Of a stretch of 64,000 nucleotides of DNA, positions 1 to 10,050 are shown one piece after another (within the stretch, counting starts at the first letter, position 1; every line of letters starts with the position of its first letter). Location of the stretch: NCBI RefSeq assembly GCF_000234665.1, contig NC_018324.1, positions 1,049,501-1,113,500 of the forward strand, given 5' to 3'. The notes below the pieces were generated by a model, which ran no database searches, was not told the DNA's origin, and worked only from the letters and a program-made list of their open reading frames with translations. The position numbers and the translations under genes are program-made. The stretch comes from Leishmania mexicana MHOM/GT/2001/U1103. Its lineage: Eukaryota > Euglenozoa > Kinetoplastea > Trypanosomatida > Trypanosomatidae.

Positions 1-3000
1 CTCCTCGCTGTCGTCGACAGCGGCGAGAACCAGCAGCCGGCCCAGGCGGGCCTCCCCAAAAAGCATGCGACCCGTGAGCATCTCGTAGAGCAAGCAGCCG
101 CAGCCCCAGATGTCCACTGAGAGCTCCGCCCGCCGCAGCAGCTCCGTCATCTGGGGCCCCGTCGACCCTATCAGCTCCCCAACATGGCTTCGGTGCGGAA
201 GATATTCAGCTGATGTGCCACCAAAGTTCGCAGTGTGGGTACCACGTTCAGCCCTCTCGGAGAGAGTGAAGAGCGAGGAACTGGCTGGGGTCGCTGCCGC
301 GGCTGGTGCGACGGCTGTCACTATGCGATGGAGCAGGGCGTAGCGCCGCTTCGCCGACATGAGCTCGGGCGGCTGAATCGCCTCTGTTCCCCTGCCGACC
401 CCCCACCGACCAGCCAAGAAGCGGGCCTCGCCTCCCATGATGTCACGCTTCAGGTTTTGAATATCATCGTCGTCGCACGTGTCGCAGGAGCCGAAGTCGC
501 ACAAGCACACAGAGGACGGCAGCATCGGCGGGTCCATCTCCCCCCGCTCAGCGCTGGCGTCGGTAGCGGTGATGAGGATGTTATCACATTTGATGTCACC
601 GTGGCGGATGCGGCGGTCGTGCATGAAGACGACTCCCTTGAGCACCTGAAGGAGACAGCGTGCACACGTCGCGAAGAGCGAGGTGCTTGGCGCATCGACC
701 GGCGTCGGTGTGCTGGAAGTCATCGCAGGCGCCGCTGTCGGCACTGGCTCGCTCTTGCGCGAGTCCCTTATCCCCGGTGGAAGCGTGAGCACGGCGCACC
801 CCAGTGGATAGTGCTTCTGTCGCCACAACCGCAGCGATCCTTGGGAGTAGTGCGGCAGAACAAGGATGTACTCGTCCTTGGTGTTGTCGAAGGAGAGGAG
901 CGGGATGATGTGCGGGTGACCGCGCAGACGATACATAGAGAGCACCTCCGCGTGGCAAAGAGGCAGGTTTCCACTCTCGCTTCCCTGAACATTGAGGGGG
1001 ATGTGCTTTATCGCCACCTCACCCTTGCAGACTGCCTGCGCGATCCGCTGCGCCGCTGTGCGCCATGGCACACGCAAGCCATCCAAGACACCGGGCGCGA
1101 TCTTCTCCGCGGTTGTCGCGACCGACCGGCCCATCTGGAGACTTTGAGGCGTGGTGCCACCACCACCAGAGCCAGAACCGCTGGCTGCTGTGCCTCCACG
1201 TGTCTTTGCTGGTCGCCAGCGAGACCCGCGCTGGCCCCACCCAGGAGGCAGTTGCGTGTCCCCAACCGTGCCGGGCCTCTGCACGAAGCCGGATGTGACG
1301 GAGCCGTAGCCGCCGGCGCCAATGCGCCGCTCATTTTGCTGAGTGATCAGAGGGGTGATGGCGCGCGGAAGGAGCAAGCGTAGGAGCACATAACGACCGG
1401 TGAGCATTGCGGCACTCAGTTTGCCGCTATGGCCGCCGCCGGTGCTGCCTGCCTGGGGCTTCTGAAGAGAGTGCTGGCGCATGCCGCTGCCGATGTTGCC
1501 GCCGCTTTCGCTGTCAGAGCGCGAGTGGCGAGGCGGTTGCGGAGAGCACTCTTCCTGACTCGACGCGTACGCGGACTCGAATTGCTCCATTCTTACCCGC
1601 TCCATCGAAGCGTACTCGTCAAGTACCCATTCCTCCAGCAGATCAATAACAAGGCTGTTGCAGCTGTCCTTGAGGTAGTTGTGCATTGCCTGAATAACAT
1701 GAAAGGAAGAAGGGCTGTGTTGAGGGGTGTACCGCCACCGATCCGTCTGCGCCACATCTGACCTCTGCGAGTAAGTCGAGCCTGAGGCTCCAGCGGCACC
1801 GCCGCTGCCACCGTGCCAGCGCCGCTGCGAGGACGAAGACATGCCCGGCAGCACACGCTTCTGCGTGAGCGAGGACACGGTGTAGGCGTACTGAATCATA
1901 CCGCTGTCCTGCTGGAGAATGATAGAGCATATGCACAAGATGAGTTCCATCGTCACCGCCGGTGCCACCATCAGTGTTAGGGTTGGGCGAGACGTGCGAG
2001 GCACTCGCTTGCGGCGCCGTTGACCGGAAACCGCTGACAACGGGTCACCCTCGAGCACGGGCAAGGAGTTCAACGACAACCCGCTGTCGCAACGTCGCCG
2101 CGCCGCGTGCCCCTCCTTTGAGTCCTGTTCGCCCATGCCGCCGGCATAGCTGCACCCCCCATCGCTAACATTTCCGCTGCGGCTCACCTTTCCGGCCGTT
2201 GGTGCAAAGTCACCAGAACTGAAGACAGGCTGCGAGTGTGATTCACCCGAGGAGTGGCTGCCGTGGAAGTGAGCGGCGGCCGTCGCAGCAGTCGGAGAAT
2301 TCGAAGTGGTGATGGCTGCTGCAGTAGCGGTGGCGGTGTTAGTCGCTCCACCAGATGCCGTGCCCTGCGCCGTCAACCCAGATTTCAGGGGTGTCGTGTC
2401 AGAAGGAATCTGTGCACTTGTGGCTGCGCCGGCCGCAGGGTGGGGCTTCTGGTTCTGCGTCTCAATGAAGCCGCCAGTGTCGCCGGTGGATGTGAAGTAC
2501 ATAGGCGGGCCTAGAGAGCCAAACGACAGCTTAGGAAGGACAAGTCCATCGACAGTGGTTGGAGTGGGCGTGGGCAGCACAGGTGCAGGTGGTAGCGTGA
2601 GAGCCAGCGCGTTCGCGGCCTCAGCCGCACCTATCAGTGGTGCACCCGTAACAGTTGGATCGACATGCGCCGCACCCACCACCGCCGGTGCCGCCGCTGT
2701 CGGGCAGTTCAGCGCCGGAAGCACCTGGGCTGGCGGACACGTAAGTGACGGGCTCATCGGCCTCTCCGCAAAAACGGCGGTATCACCGGTGGAAGTGAAG
2801 TACAGCGGTGGGCCGAGAGCCCCGAGAGACAGCTTCGGTATTGTCAACGCGGGCGGTTTCGGCGAGTCGCCGCGGGTTGCAGAATCGGCGTTCGCGTTTG
2901 CCGTGGAGTAACTCTCATGAGGTTCGTGTGCAGTCCACTTAGGCAGCGTGTGCTTGGACACGCTTACTAGCGTATCCGACCTGGCTTCGTACGTCACGTC

Positions 3001-6000
3001 GCACTCGCCATCGTCGTCGTCTTGCGATATGTGCGAGGATGCGTCCACCAGAGACATACTTGTGAGGCTGAGGACGTGTTCCATCGGTTCCTTTTCCATT
3101 TGCGGTCCCATAGACTGCTCCTTGTAGAAGTCGTTCTCCTGTGCAGCAGCCGTGTCACCTGAGCTGGTGAAATACAGAGGCGGCTTCAGGCCAGTAAAAG
3201 ACAGCTTCTGCACCACAGGGGGAGCTGTGACGGGGGATTGAGGCGGGGCCGGCACAGGAGTACTTGAAGTGGAAAGCGGTGTCATGCTCCTCACTGTTGC
3301 CTGGGTGCCTCCCGGGATGGTGTGGTCGTTCAATCCTAGCCGTCGCCGCTCCGTGAAATCGCAGGCCGGGGTCAGGTCCGATATGCTTACCATCACCTGC
3401 TGCTCTGCCTCCATGGATCCCTTCGAGACAGAAGACCGCCGAGCGCTCCACGACGACTCTCGTCGACTCTCAAATTCGCCAGAGGACCCAGAGTTCGGCG
3501 GCTTCCCCGGTGGCCGTTTACGGCCCTCGCTCATCCCTGGCACCACCGTCACGGAACTGCCGGACGAAGACACCTCAAAGTCAACGAAGCCCTCCATCTT
3601 GACGCCCTCCGCGGTGGCGTACGGCTTTAGCGCGCAGTCCAAGGTAACGACAGGCATCCCCACGTCCTTCAAGTCCAGATATGGCTCATCCGGAAACTTT
3701 TCCACCGGCTCGCCGCCGTAGTCGTCCATGCACTCCTCCCCCTCGAGTTCCCCTCGCCCACTGATCATCTGTAGCAGCCGCCCAAACACGGAGGCGACGG
3801 ACAGGTTGGCTGCCGTCTCGTGAGCCTCAGCGCAGTTCCAGCACAGCTCTCGTAACGCCCACAACAGCTCATGGCAGTAGTGCGTCCACAGACGCTGGCT
3901 CAGGTGCTGGAGCGCGCTCACCGGAGAGCGCATTTGCAGCGACTCAAGTGTGCGATACGGCGTGGCATCGCCGCGGCTGCTAAGGTCCCCGTGGGTCTCG
4001 GAGGCCGCGCGCTGGTCGACGCTTCTGGTAAGCGGGGTCCCGTTACTCGTGCCGTCCACGCGCTCGCTCATCGTGTGATCTGGCGCCGTCGCAGGTCCGC
4101 TTGCACTCAGCGCCGGCAAATCCGCATAGAAAGCCTGCACGTACCGTAGGAACAGCAGCCGCACGTATGTGGACGCGTACGTTTTGGGCAGAACTGACTC
4201 CACGCCAACCTTCATTGAGGCAATAGCCGTGTAGTGAGTCTGCATTGCCTTATCCCATACCTGGCCCGCGACTTTGGTCGCTGTTTTGGTGAAGCTCACG
4301 AAGGTGTCCGCGTCCAGCGGTGCGGCTGCGAGGCGCAGAAGGCGCAGCAGCTCTACTCGAATCCACAGCCCACCGCACACTTCGCGCATCGCGCGGTCCG
4401 TCAACACGCGCCGATGAGCGGCGGCGGGAAAGCGGGGTAGTGCCTGATCAGCTGGCGAGCCGGTGCAGTGGAACCAGGAACGCTCATGCGACGTTGTGCG
4501 GGCACTTTCAGGAATAAGGTTGCTGCTGGTGTCGACAGTCGAAGGTGGACAAGCGTAGGGTATAGACAGCAGTTGTGCGCATGGGCCCGTAGATGTGTTG
4601 AGGAGGGAGGTAACGACGCTCACCTGCATCGAGGGCGCACTATCACGAGGTGCACGAGAGACCTCCAGATACGGTGTAAGCGGCGCCGTCTGTGCCAAAT
4701 CTTTGCCCGCACACGAATTCAGGTATAAGCTCACCAGCTGCGCGTGTTCGACAATGCGGATAAGGTGAGAGTAACGATTGAATCGCACATCTGGCCACCA
4801 CATGGTGCTTTGCGTGTACGAGCTGCTGGCGGACGCCTCTGGGCTCACCGCGAGATTGGCTGCTGGCGCGCTGATAGGAGTCGAAGCTGATGGTATCGGT
4901 TGCCGCGCTGTAAATATCACTTCGCCAAGCGCGGAGGGGTTCGCAGGTGCAGCCACTGAGGTCAACAGTCGTTCCCAAAAGGTGCGCGAACAATCATCTT
5001 CCAACGTCCCGTCTACCGCTGCTGATGTGTTCAGTGGCGTTTCACAGGCTGTGGCGACTCGAGAGTGAGCATGTCTACTATCTACGGTGAAGTGGGTCAC
5101 CGCGGACTGCAGTACCATCGATGTGTACGTGCTGAGAAACTCCTGCACGCGGTCCAGTGGCGAGTCCGCCACAACCTGCGGCGCAGTGGCAATCATCGAG
5201 CTGCACAGATCGCTGAGGCCCCAGAGAGCCGGCGATCCAGCGCCTCCAGCCAAAACAGCCGCGGACAAGGTGTCTGCGAAGTCAATCAACGGGGCCGCCG
5301 TGCTACAGGCGCTCACTGTCAGCTGGTACAGGTAGAGCGGCTTCTCTGGAAGAAACAGCGCAGCGTCAAGGAGGACGTCGACGATCTCGAAGAAGTAGTG
5401 AATGGCCAGCTCCATCCAGCATGTCTGCGAGCCAGACGCCTCCAAGCGGGTGGCGGCAATGTCATAACTACCACCCCCGCCGTCATTGAAGAGGCTCGTA
5501 CACTCGCCCGCACTTCCCAGGCGGACAGAGCCGTCCACAGCGGGGCACATGAAGAGGCTTTCGTCGTCACTCAAGTTATCGGCGAACATCACACCCTCGC
5601 GGAACTGCCGCTCAGCCGCGCCGCCGCTCTCAATGTCCGCCGACAACGTTTGGCAGACGCTCTCCATAAATGATACGACAACGCCGAGCACCTTCCCCGC
5701 AGGCTCAACCAGCTGTGAGGTGATGAAGCTCTGCATAGCGGCGCTCGAGGTAACCGACGAAGTCCTCAAGCCCACGCCTGCAGCATTACCGCTGCCGTAG
5801 CCACACAGGGCTGCTGAGCAAAAATGGCTTTGGGCGCCGTACATCTCATAGCCGCGAGCACGCGTCAGCAGAAAGTAGTGCGCCAGTCCTGCTAGATGCC
5901 ACACCGCCCCCTTCAGGGAGCTCGGGGCGTTGTGATCGCCGTGAAGCAGGTGCGCGGTGGTGTCCGCAAGATGGGCAAAGCTACTAAACCATACGTTCAC

Positions 6001-9000
6001 AAAGCTGGCCGAGCTCTCGTGCGGAGGCGCCGACAGATGGTTGACTTTGGTCCCCCCTGCCTTGAAAGCGCTACGGCTCTTCTTCAGAGTCGATCCGGAA
6101 GTTTTTTTTGTATCCCCCACACCTTTGACCCACGCTGGCTTGGGCGCAGGATGGTGTCGGCGCACTTGATCATCGTGATGCGCAATCGTCATGTCAAGGG
6201 TGATGCACTGCAGCAGCTCCTGCGTCATAGCAACGTCCTTTCTCTGAAGTGCGCGCAGGGCGACGCTGATCAGGGTTTCACGGACATAGGCGGAGAGGTG
6301 CTGCCACCGCAAACAACTGTGGCCAAAGCCAAACACCTTGGCGAGGTCCATAGATAGGGGTCGAGGTGGTGGGGGCGTCGCCGCTGTCTTCCTGGTCACC
6401 CTCCCTTTCGACTTGTCAGAGAGCGCGGCGGCAGCAGCCTTCGCTGGGAGTCGTTTCAACACGACCACGGTGGCTGTCGCTGGGCCGGTCTTCGCCGATA
6501 TGGCTGATGGGCTGATGTCGCTGCGCCTGGTGACAGCAGCCGCCTGCCCCACCGAAGCAACTTCTCCCTTCGGCACCGCCTCACCCATCACATGAGAAAG
6601 CAACACCACTGCAAGTGAGAAGGACACCTCAAGCGCACGAGCGCTGTTCACAAAGAGTTGGTAACTGTTGGGGACAATGGCGACAGCGCACGAGTTGAGG
6701 TGCTCCAGCAGCAACCTTGCCTCCAATGATGGCGATGTGACAGAGGGAAACACTGCCGGAGGTGTCGCACTGGCGTTGGCATGGTGAAAGAAGAGGGTGC
6801 TGTTACCGGGCATCCGATCCGCTGCACCCTGAGGCGGCGTCGCGAGGGGAGGCAAGGGGCCTGTCATCGAATTGCTAGTCGTCGGGGTGCCTGTCCATGT
6901 GTAATGTGAATGCACACCGTCGCCCGGTGTTGCTGGCGCTGCAGGGGTGCCGGTACCGTCCGTGCCCCCGCGAGGGGAGTACGCGCTTCCAAAGCTCTCC
7001 ACAGCGCCGCCGTACGCGCGTGCAGAGACAAAATTTACGTCAGGCGACACGGACCCCTCCTTCACCAGGGCGGGGAGCAGCTGCAGTAGTGTGTTCATGT
7101 CCTGCGTTGCGTACAGGGTGCCCAGCTTGCGAGCAAACTGCACGGCAGAGCGTGCCTGGTGCAGCTCCTTTTCGACTCGCCCCAGGCACGGGGCCAGCCC
7201 GGCCGACGGTATTACAGCTGCCACCTGGAAGGGCTCGCTCGGCTGCTGCACCGCCGCGTAGCTGAACGAGCTGTCGCTGCTGTTCCCTCTCGCACTGTTC
7301 CCATCGCCATTGCTGACTTGACCGTCCTCCGTAGACGACGATGTATGCGGTTGGATGCAGGCGATGGTGTCTAGCCGATACGGCGGCGAGGTGGGCGAGG
7401 AGCCAGCAACTTCACCAGCTGCATCAGCTTCCGCGTCAGCACGATCGGGGAAACGTTTCGCTTCACTCCGTGCCGAGCATGCTGCTAAACGCGCTGCATT
7501 AGCGCTCTCCAGCCACTGCAAGTACAGTTCCACTGTTGACGGGCAAGAATAGCTGCCGCTGTGCACCTGCGGTGCCTCCTCCTCAGTCGCATCCGCGGCT
7601 GTGTTGCCGGCGTCGCCAAGAGCAACGCTGATGGCAGCCTCACCTTGGTGTGACGGACTAACTGGTGCACCACCAACGCTACTGCTGCTTCGGTCTATTA
7701 CGTTAGGTCCTGCGCCACCGAACGCCGACACGGTATGATCCCCAGAGATCAGCCTATCCGATGATGTGTTGATGCTGATAATGTTGGGGGCAGCAGCAGA
7801 GTCCAAGGCGCCTGCCGTCAGACTCCCGGACGAGGACTCCGTCGCCACGCTTGCCTCGTGAGTGAAGCACTGCGCTGAGTGGGGTGACAGTGTGGCAAAC
7901 CCCAGGGCATCGCTTGCAGCCACACCGCTCTGCAGAGGGAACAAGCGCTTCATCACAGCGCTGTCCGTCATCTGCACGCCAGTGAAAGAGAGAAACGTGT
8001 TGACCGTGAGCAAAGTCCCGGCGGTGGGCTCAACGCGTTCGTACTGCCGCCGCTGCAGCTGGCGCGCCAACGTCTCCACCGTTGGCAAGAGCTGTGACAG
8101 TGACGGTGGTGGTAGTGCGTTCGCTATCGCAGACGACGATGTCAGTGGCTTGCGAGGTTCCGTGACTTGCCCCGAAATCGTAAACGCCCTCTGTGCCTCT
8201 TGCTGCGCGCGGATCACGTCGGTTGCCAGCCCGCACGCGGCGTACAGCCAAATCCAGAATGGCAGTTGCACATACGCACACGCCTCGCGCTGCTCCACGG
8301 CGGTCGTCGACAGCCACATTGGGCAGTCTTTGCCGGGCGTCTTGAGAGAGACGCTGCTCAGAAACGCTGTGATACGAGACCAAAAAACGCTGTGCATCAG
8401 CTGACGAAGCGCCCGCAGTTCGAGCGATGCCGAGCTGACCCCTGGCGGCGACTGAAGACCTCCGCTGGAAAGCAAAGCTGGTAAAGGAGACGGGGACGAA
8501 AAGGACGCAGGGCTCGTCGGTTTTCTGTCCTCTCCCTCTGCCCCGGTGTGACTCTGTCGACATATCGTCGTCACAGCGTTTAGGGCAGCCGGCCCACCGG
8601 CACGGCTGCTTCCGCCACGGTCCTGGCCGGGAAGCGCCGCCACCCCCTCCTCCTCTAGAGAGGCTAATGTTGTGGTGGGGTGCAGAATAGCGTGCAGGTG
8701 CTCTGCGATTGTGTGGGCAATCATAACGACGCCGTTTGAAAAGTCTTCTGCTTCTAGAGACGGTGTTGTCGCCGGAGCAGACCCATCCGCCACCTGCAGT
8801 GATTCGCTGCTGGCACTTCGCGCATAAGACGTGCAGTGGCTGCCGTCTGTTGCGATCGCGGTGCTATGGTCGTGTCTCCATTCATCTGGAATGCAGTCGG
8901 AAGAGAGGAGGTCAGATACGGGGTGGTGGCTGTTGTGGCGGGGCGAGACGTCAGTGGATAGAATGGTTGGGTTGCCGGGCCGGTGGTTGGAGTTGGTGCA

Positions 9001-10050
9001 GTGTAGTGGCTGTTGCGGATGCTGGGAAGCAGAAGCCTCTTCACCCAGGAACGACACTGACGGTTCCTCGGAATCGAGGCCTCTCTTCTTTCTCGCTGTC
9101 TGCCACGCAGCTGGCGAGCTGCTTTGCAGCTGCTGCTGGTCCAACGCAACGCGGCACTGCTCCACCGCGGCGGCAAAGTCGTCGAAGAGCCGTTCAAGGT
9201 GCCTCTGCATGTCCGGCAGCTGCGTCATCGAAACCACAGTGAAGCGGTGGGAATTATCCGTGATGGCGCTTGGTGGTGTGCATGAGCTCGTCTCCTGGTC
9301 TCTGATGGCGCCACCAACGCCGATGCTGTTCTCTGCAAGTAAGGGGGCGAAAAGCTTCTTCGGTGCTTCAGCGGACTCCGGCTTAGAGGGAGCAGGCACA
9401 CGAGTTGCCCCCATGGCAGCAAGCGTTTGCTTGCGCTGAAGGCTTTTGATAACCACCCTTGGTCCACCGGAGAACCTTTGCGACACAGACGTCGAGGTCC
9501 CCCTCGCTGCCGATGATGAGGGTGTGTCGGTGGTAGCCACTGCAGTGGTCGTCGAAGGCACAGGTGCGCGAGGGTTGTGGGCGTCGGATTCAGAAATGTG
9601 GCAATACGCGTTCACGCGCGCTACGCAAGCGCTCCAGCACCCGCTCCGCTCTCTTTCCTCGACCTGAGAAACGGACCCGACGAAGCGCCGTGCCGGTGCC
9701 GCCCTGTCTACATCAGCTACGCCTGGGGACTCGACAAAAGCGCCGCGATACGGAAACAGCCTCTCCACCTCGGCGCGGACTGCCTCTCTCACCACACTAT
9801 CGATGTCATAAACGGGGTGTGAGTGGAGTGAACGCTCAGTCAGGTTCTTGGCTACGGCATTGCGTGACATATTAGCGCGCAGCAGCACCGAGTACAACAC
9901 ACTCGTGGGCGTTGTGTTGGTTGTCGGTGCAGTCGCTGGCGAAGCGGAGGCTGTTTTCGGCGAGTTTGCGCGAAGCCTCACCGGAGTGGTCTCCTCCAGC
10001 GCGCCTGTAGGGTATTTGGACGGCCATGACTTGAGCTGGTTTAACGTCAT
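1..10050 (-). CDS. Giant protein kinase, C-terminal kinase domain (3' end outside window)
   Basis: One reading frame is open from the ATG at 10050 to base 1 (3350 codons, no stop in the window). An upstream in-frame stop lies at 10171-10173 with no other ATG between. About 2900 residues of mixed low-complexity (Ser/Thr/Ala/Pro) and helical sequence precede a protein kinase domain. It shows a glycine loop IGAGGYGSV (about residues 2910-2918), the AIKH lysine (K3015), a catalytic loop HGDIKCDN (3150-3157, with Gly in place of the usual Arg), DFG (3185-3187), a PPE version of the APE motif (about 3227-3229) and VDIWGCG (about 3312-3318). All key catalytic residues (K, D, N, DFG-D) are present, so it is probably active as a Ser/Thr kinase; that is family inference. 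Large insertions follow the glycine loop and the PPE motif. A 19-residue motif occurs three times at 2282-2525. I do not recognise the kinase subfamily. Confidence 0.9.
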   Translation of the reverse strand, partial: MTLNQLKSWPSKYPTGALEETTPVRLRANSPKTASASPATAPTTNTTPTSVLYSVLLRANMSRNAVAKNLTERSLHSHPVYDIDSVVREAVRAEVERLFPYRGAFVESPGVADVDRAAPARRFVGSVSQVEERERSGCWSACVARVNAYCHISESDAHNPRAPVPSTTTAVATTDTPSSSAARGTSTSVSQRFSGGPRVVIKSLQRKQTLAAMGATRVPAPSKPESAEAPKKLFAPLLAENSIGVGGAIRDQETSSCTPPSAITDNSHRFTVVSMTQLPDMQRHLERLFDDFAAAVEQCRVALDQQQLQSSSPAAWQTARKKRGLDSEEPSVSFLGEEASASQHPQQPLHCTNSNHRPGNPTILSTDVSPRHNSHHPVSDLLSSDCIPDEWRHDHSTAIATDGSHCTSYARSASSESLQVADGSAPATTPSLEAEDFSNGVVMIAHTIAEHLHAILHPTTTLASLEEEGVAALPGQDRGGSSRAGGPAALNAVTTICRQSHTGAEGEDRKPTSPASFSSPSPLPALLSSGGLQSPPGVSSASLELRALRQLMHSVFWSRITAFLSSVSLKTPGKDCPMWLSTTAVEQREACAYVQLPFWIWLYAACGLATDVIRAQQEAQRAFTISGQVTEPRKPLTSSSAIANALPPPSLSQLLPTVETLARQLQRRQYERVEPTAGTLLTVNTFLSFTGVQMTDSAVMKRLFPLQSGVAASDALGFATLSPHSAQCFTHEASVATESSSGSLTAGALDSAAAPNIISINTSSDRLISGDHTVSAFGGAGPNVIDRSSSSVGGAPVSPSHQGEAAISVALGDAGNTAADATEEEAPQVHSGSYSCPSTVELYLQWLESANAARLAACSARSEAKRFPDRADAEADAAGEVAGSSPTSPPYRLDTIACIQPHTSSSTEDGQVSNGDGNSARGNSSDSSFSYAAVQQPSEPFQVAAVIPSAGLAPCLGRVEKELHQARSAVQFARKLGTLYATQDMNTLLQLLPALVKEGSVSPDVNFVSARAYGGAVESFGSAYSPRGGTDGTGTPAAPATPGDGVHSHYTWTGTPTTSNSMTGPLPPLATPPQGAADRMPGNSTLFFHHANASATPPAVFPSVTSPSLEARLLLEHLNSCAVAIVPNSYQLFVNSARALEVSFSLAVVLLSHVMGEAVPKGEVASVGQAAAVTRRSDISPSAISAKTGPATATVVVLKRLPAKAAAAALSDKSKGRVTRKTAATPPPPRPLSMDLAKVFGFGHSCLRWQHLSAYVRETLISVALRALQRKDVAMTQELLQCITLDMTIAHHDDQVRRHHPAPKPAWVKGVGDTKKTSGSTLKKSRSAFKAGGTKVNHLSAPPHESSASFVNVWFSSFAHLADTTAHLLHGDHNAPSSLKGAVWHLAGLAHYFLLTRARGYEMYGAQSHFCSAALCGYGSGNAAGVGLRTSSVTSSAAMQSFITSQLVEPAGKVLGVVVSFMESVCQTLSADIESGGAAERQFREGVMFADNLSDDESLFMCPAVDGSVRLGSAGECTSLFNDGGGGSYDIAATRLEASGSQTCWMELAIHYFFEIVDVLLDAALFLPEKPLYLYQLTVSACSTAAPLIDFADTLSAAVLAGGAGSPALWGLSDLCSSMIATAPQVVADSPLDRVQEFLSTYTSMVLQSAVTHFTVDSRHAHSRVATACETPLNTSAAVDGTLEDDCSRTFWERLLTSVAAPANPSALGEVIFTARQPIPSASTPISAPAANLAVSPEASASSSYTQSTMWWPDVRFNRYSHLIRIVEHAQLVSLYLNSCAGKDLAQTAPLTPYLEVSRAPRDSAPSMQVSVVTSLLNTSTGPCAQLLSIPYACPPSTVDTSSNLIPESARTTSHERSWFHCTGSPADQALPRFPAAAHRRVLTDRAMREVCGGLWIRVELLRLLRLAAAPLDADTFVSFTKTATKVAGQVWDKAMQTHYTAIASMKVGVESVLPKTYASTYVRLLFLRYVQAFYADLPALSASGPATAPDHTMSERVDGTSNGTPLTRSVDQRAASETHGDLSSRGDATPYRTLESLQMRSPVSALQHLSQRLWTHYCHELLWALRELCWNCAEAHETAANLSVASVFGRLLQMISGRGELEGEECMDDYGGEPVEKFPDEPYLDLKDVGMPVVTLDCALKPYATAEGVKMEGFVDFEVSSSGSSVTVVPGMSEGRKRPPGKPPNSGSSGEFESRRESSWSARRSSVSKGSMEAEQQVMVSISDLTPACDFTERRRLGLNDHTIPGGTQATVRSMTPLSTSSTPVPAPPQSPVTAPPVVQKLSFTGLKPPLYFTSSGDTAAAQENDFYKEQSMGPQMEKEPMEHVLSLTSMSLVDASSHISQDDDDGECDVTYEARSDTLVSVSKHTLPKWTAHEPHESYSTANANADSATRGDSPKPPALTIPKLSLGALGPPLYFTSTGDTAVFAERPMSPSLTCPPAQVLPALNCPTAAAPAVVGAAHVDPTVTGAPLIGAAEAANALALTLPPAPVLPTPTPTTVDGLVLPKLSFGSLGPPMYFTSTGDTGGFIETQNQKPHPAAGAATSAQIPSDTTPLKSGLTAQGTASGGATNTATATAAAITTSNSPTAATAAAHFHGSHSSGESHSQPVFSSGDFAPTAGKVSRSGNVSDGGCSYAGGMGEQDSKEGHAARRRCDSGLSLNSLPVLEGDPLSAVSGQRRRKRVPRTSRPTLTLMVAPAVTMELILCICSIILQQDSGMIQYAYTVSSLTQKRVLPGMSSSSQRRWHGGSGGAAGASGSTYSQRSDVAQTDRWRYTPQHSPSSFHVIQAMHNYLKDSCNSLVIDLLEEWVLDEYASMERVRMEQFESAYASSQEECSPQPPRHSRSDSESGGNIGSGMRQHSLQKPQAGSTGGGHSGKLSAAMLTGRYVLLRLLLPRAITPLITQQNERRIGAGGYGSVTSGFVQRPGTVGDTQLPPGWGQRGSRWRPAKTRGGTAASGSGSGGGGTTPQSLQMGRSVATTAEKIAPGVLDGLRVPWRTAAQRIAQAVCKGEVAIKHIPLNVQGSESGNLPLCHAEVLSMYRLRGHPHIIPLLSFDNTKDEYILVLPHYSQGSLRLWRQKHYPLGCAVLTLPPGIRDSRKSEPVPTAAPAMTSSTPTPVDAPSTSLFATCARCLLQVLKGVVFMHDRRIRHGDIKCDNILITATDASAERGEMDPPMLPSSVCLCDFGSCDTCDDDDIQNLKRDIMGGEARFLAGRWGVGRGTEAIQPPELMSAKRRYALLHRIVTAVAPAAAATPASSSLFTLSERAERGTHTANFGGTSAEYLPHRSHVGELIGSTGPQMTELLRRAELSVDIWGCGCLLYEMLTGRMLFGEARLGRLLVLAAVDDSEE
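2476..3207 (-). repeat. Three copies of a 19-residue motif inside the giant kinase
   Basis: Translated on the minus strand in the kinase frame, 3151-3207, 2779-2835 and 2476-2532 encode copies of the pattern KLSxxxLxPPxYFTSxGDT (residues 2282-2300, 2406-2424 and 2507-2525). Position 4 is F or L, and the residue before YFTS is L or M. Spacing is 124 and 101 residues. The surrounding sequence is low complexity and not repeated, so the short segment itself seems conserved. It looks like a linear docking or phosphorylation motif rather than a folded domain; this is inference. Confidence 0.8.

Noticed and set aside
235..1383. 382-codon plus-strand frame
   Set aside because: It is the mirror of the kinase domain coded on the minus strand, whose motifs are unmistakable.
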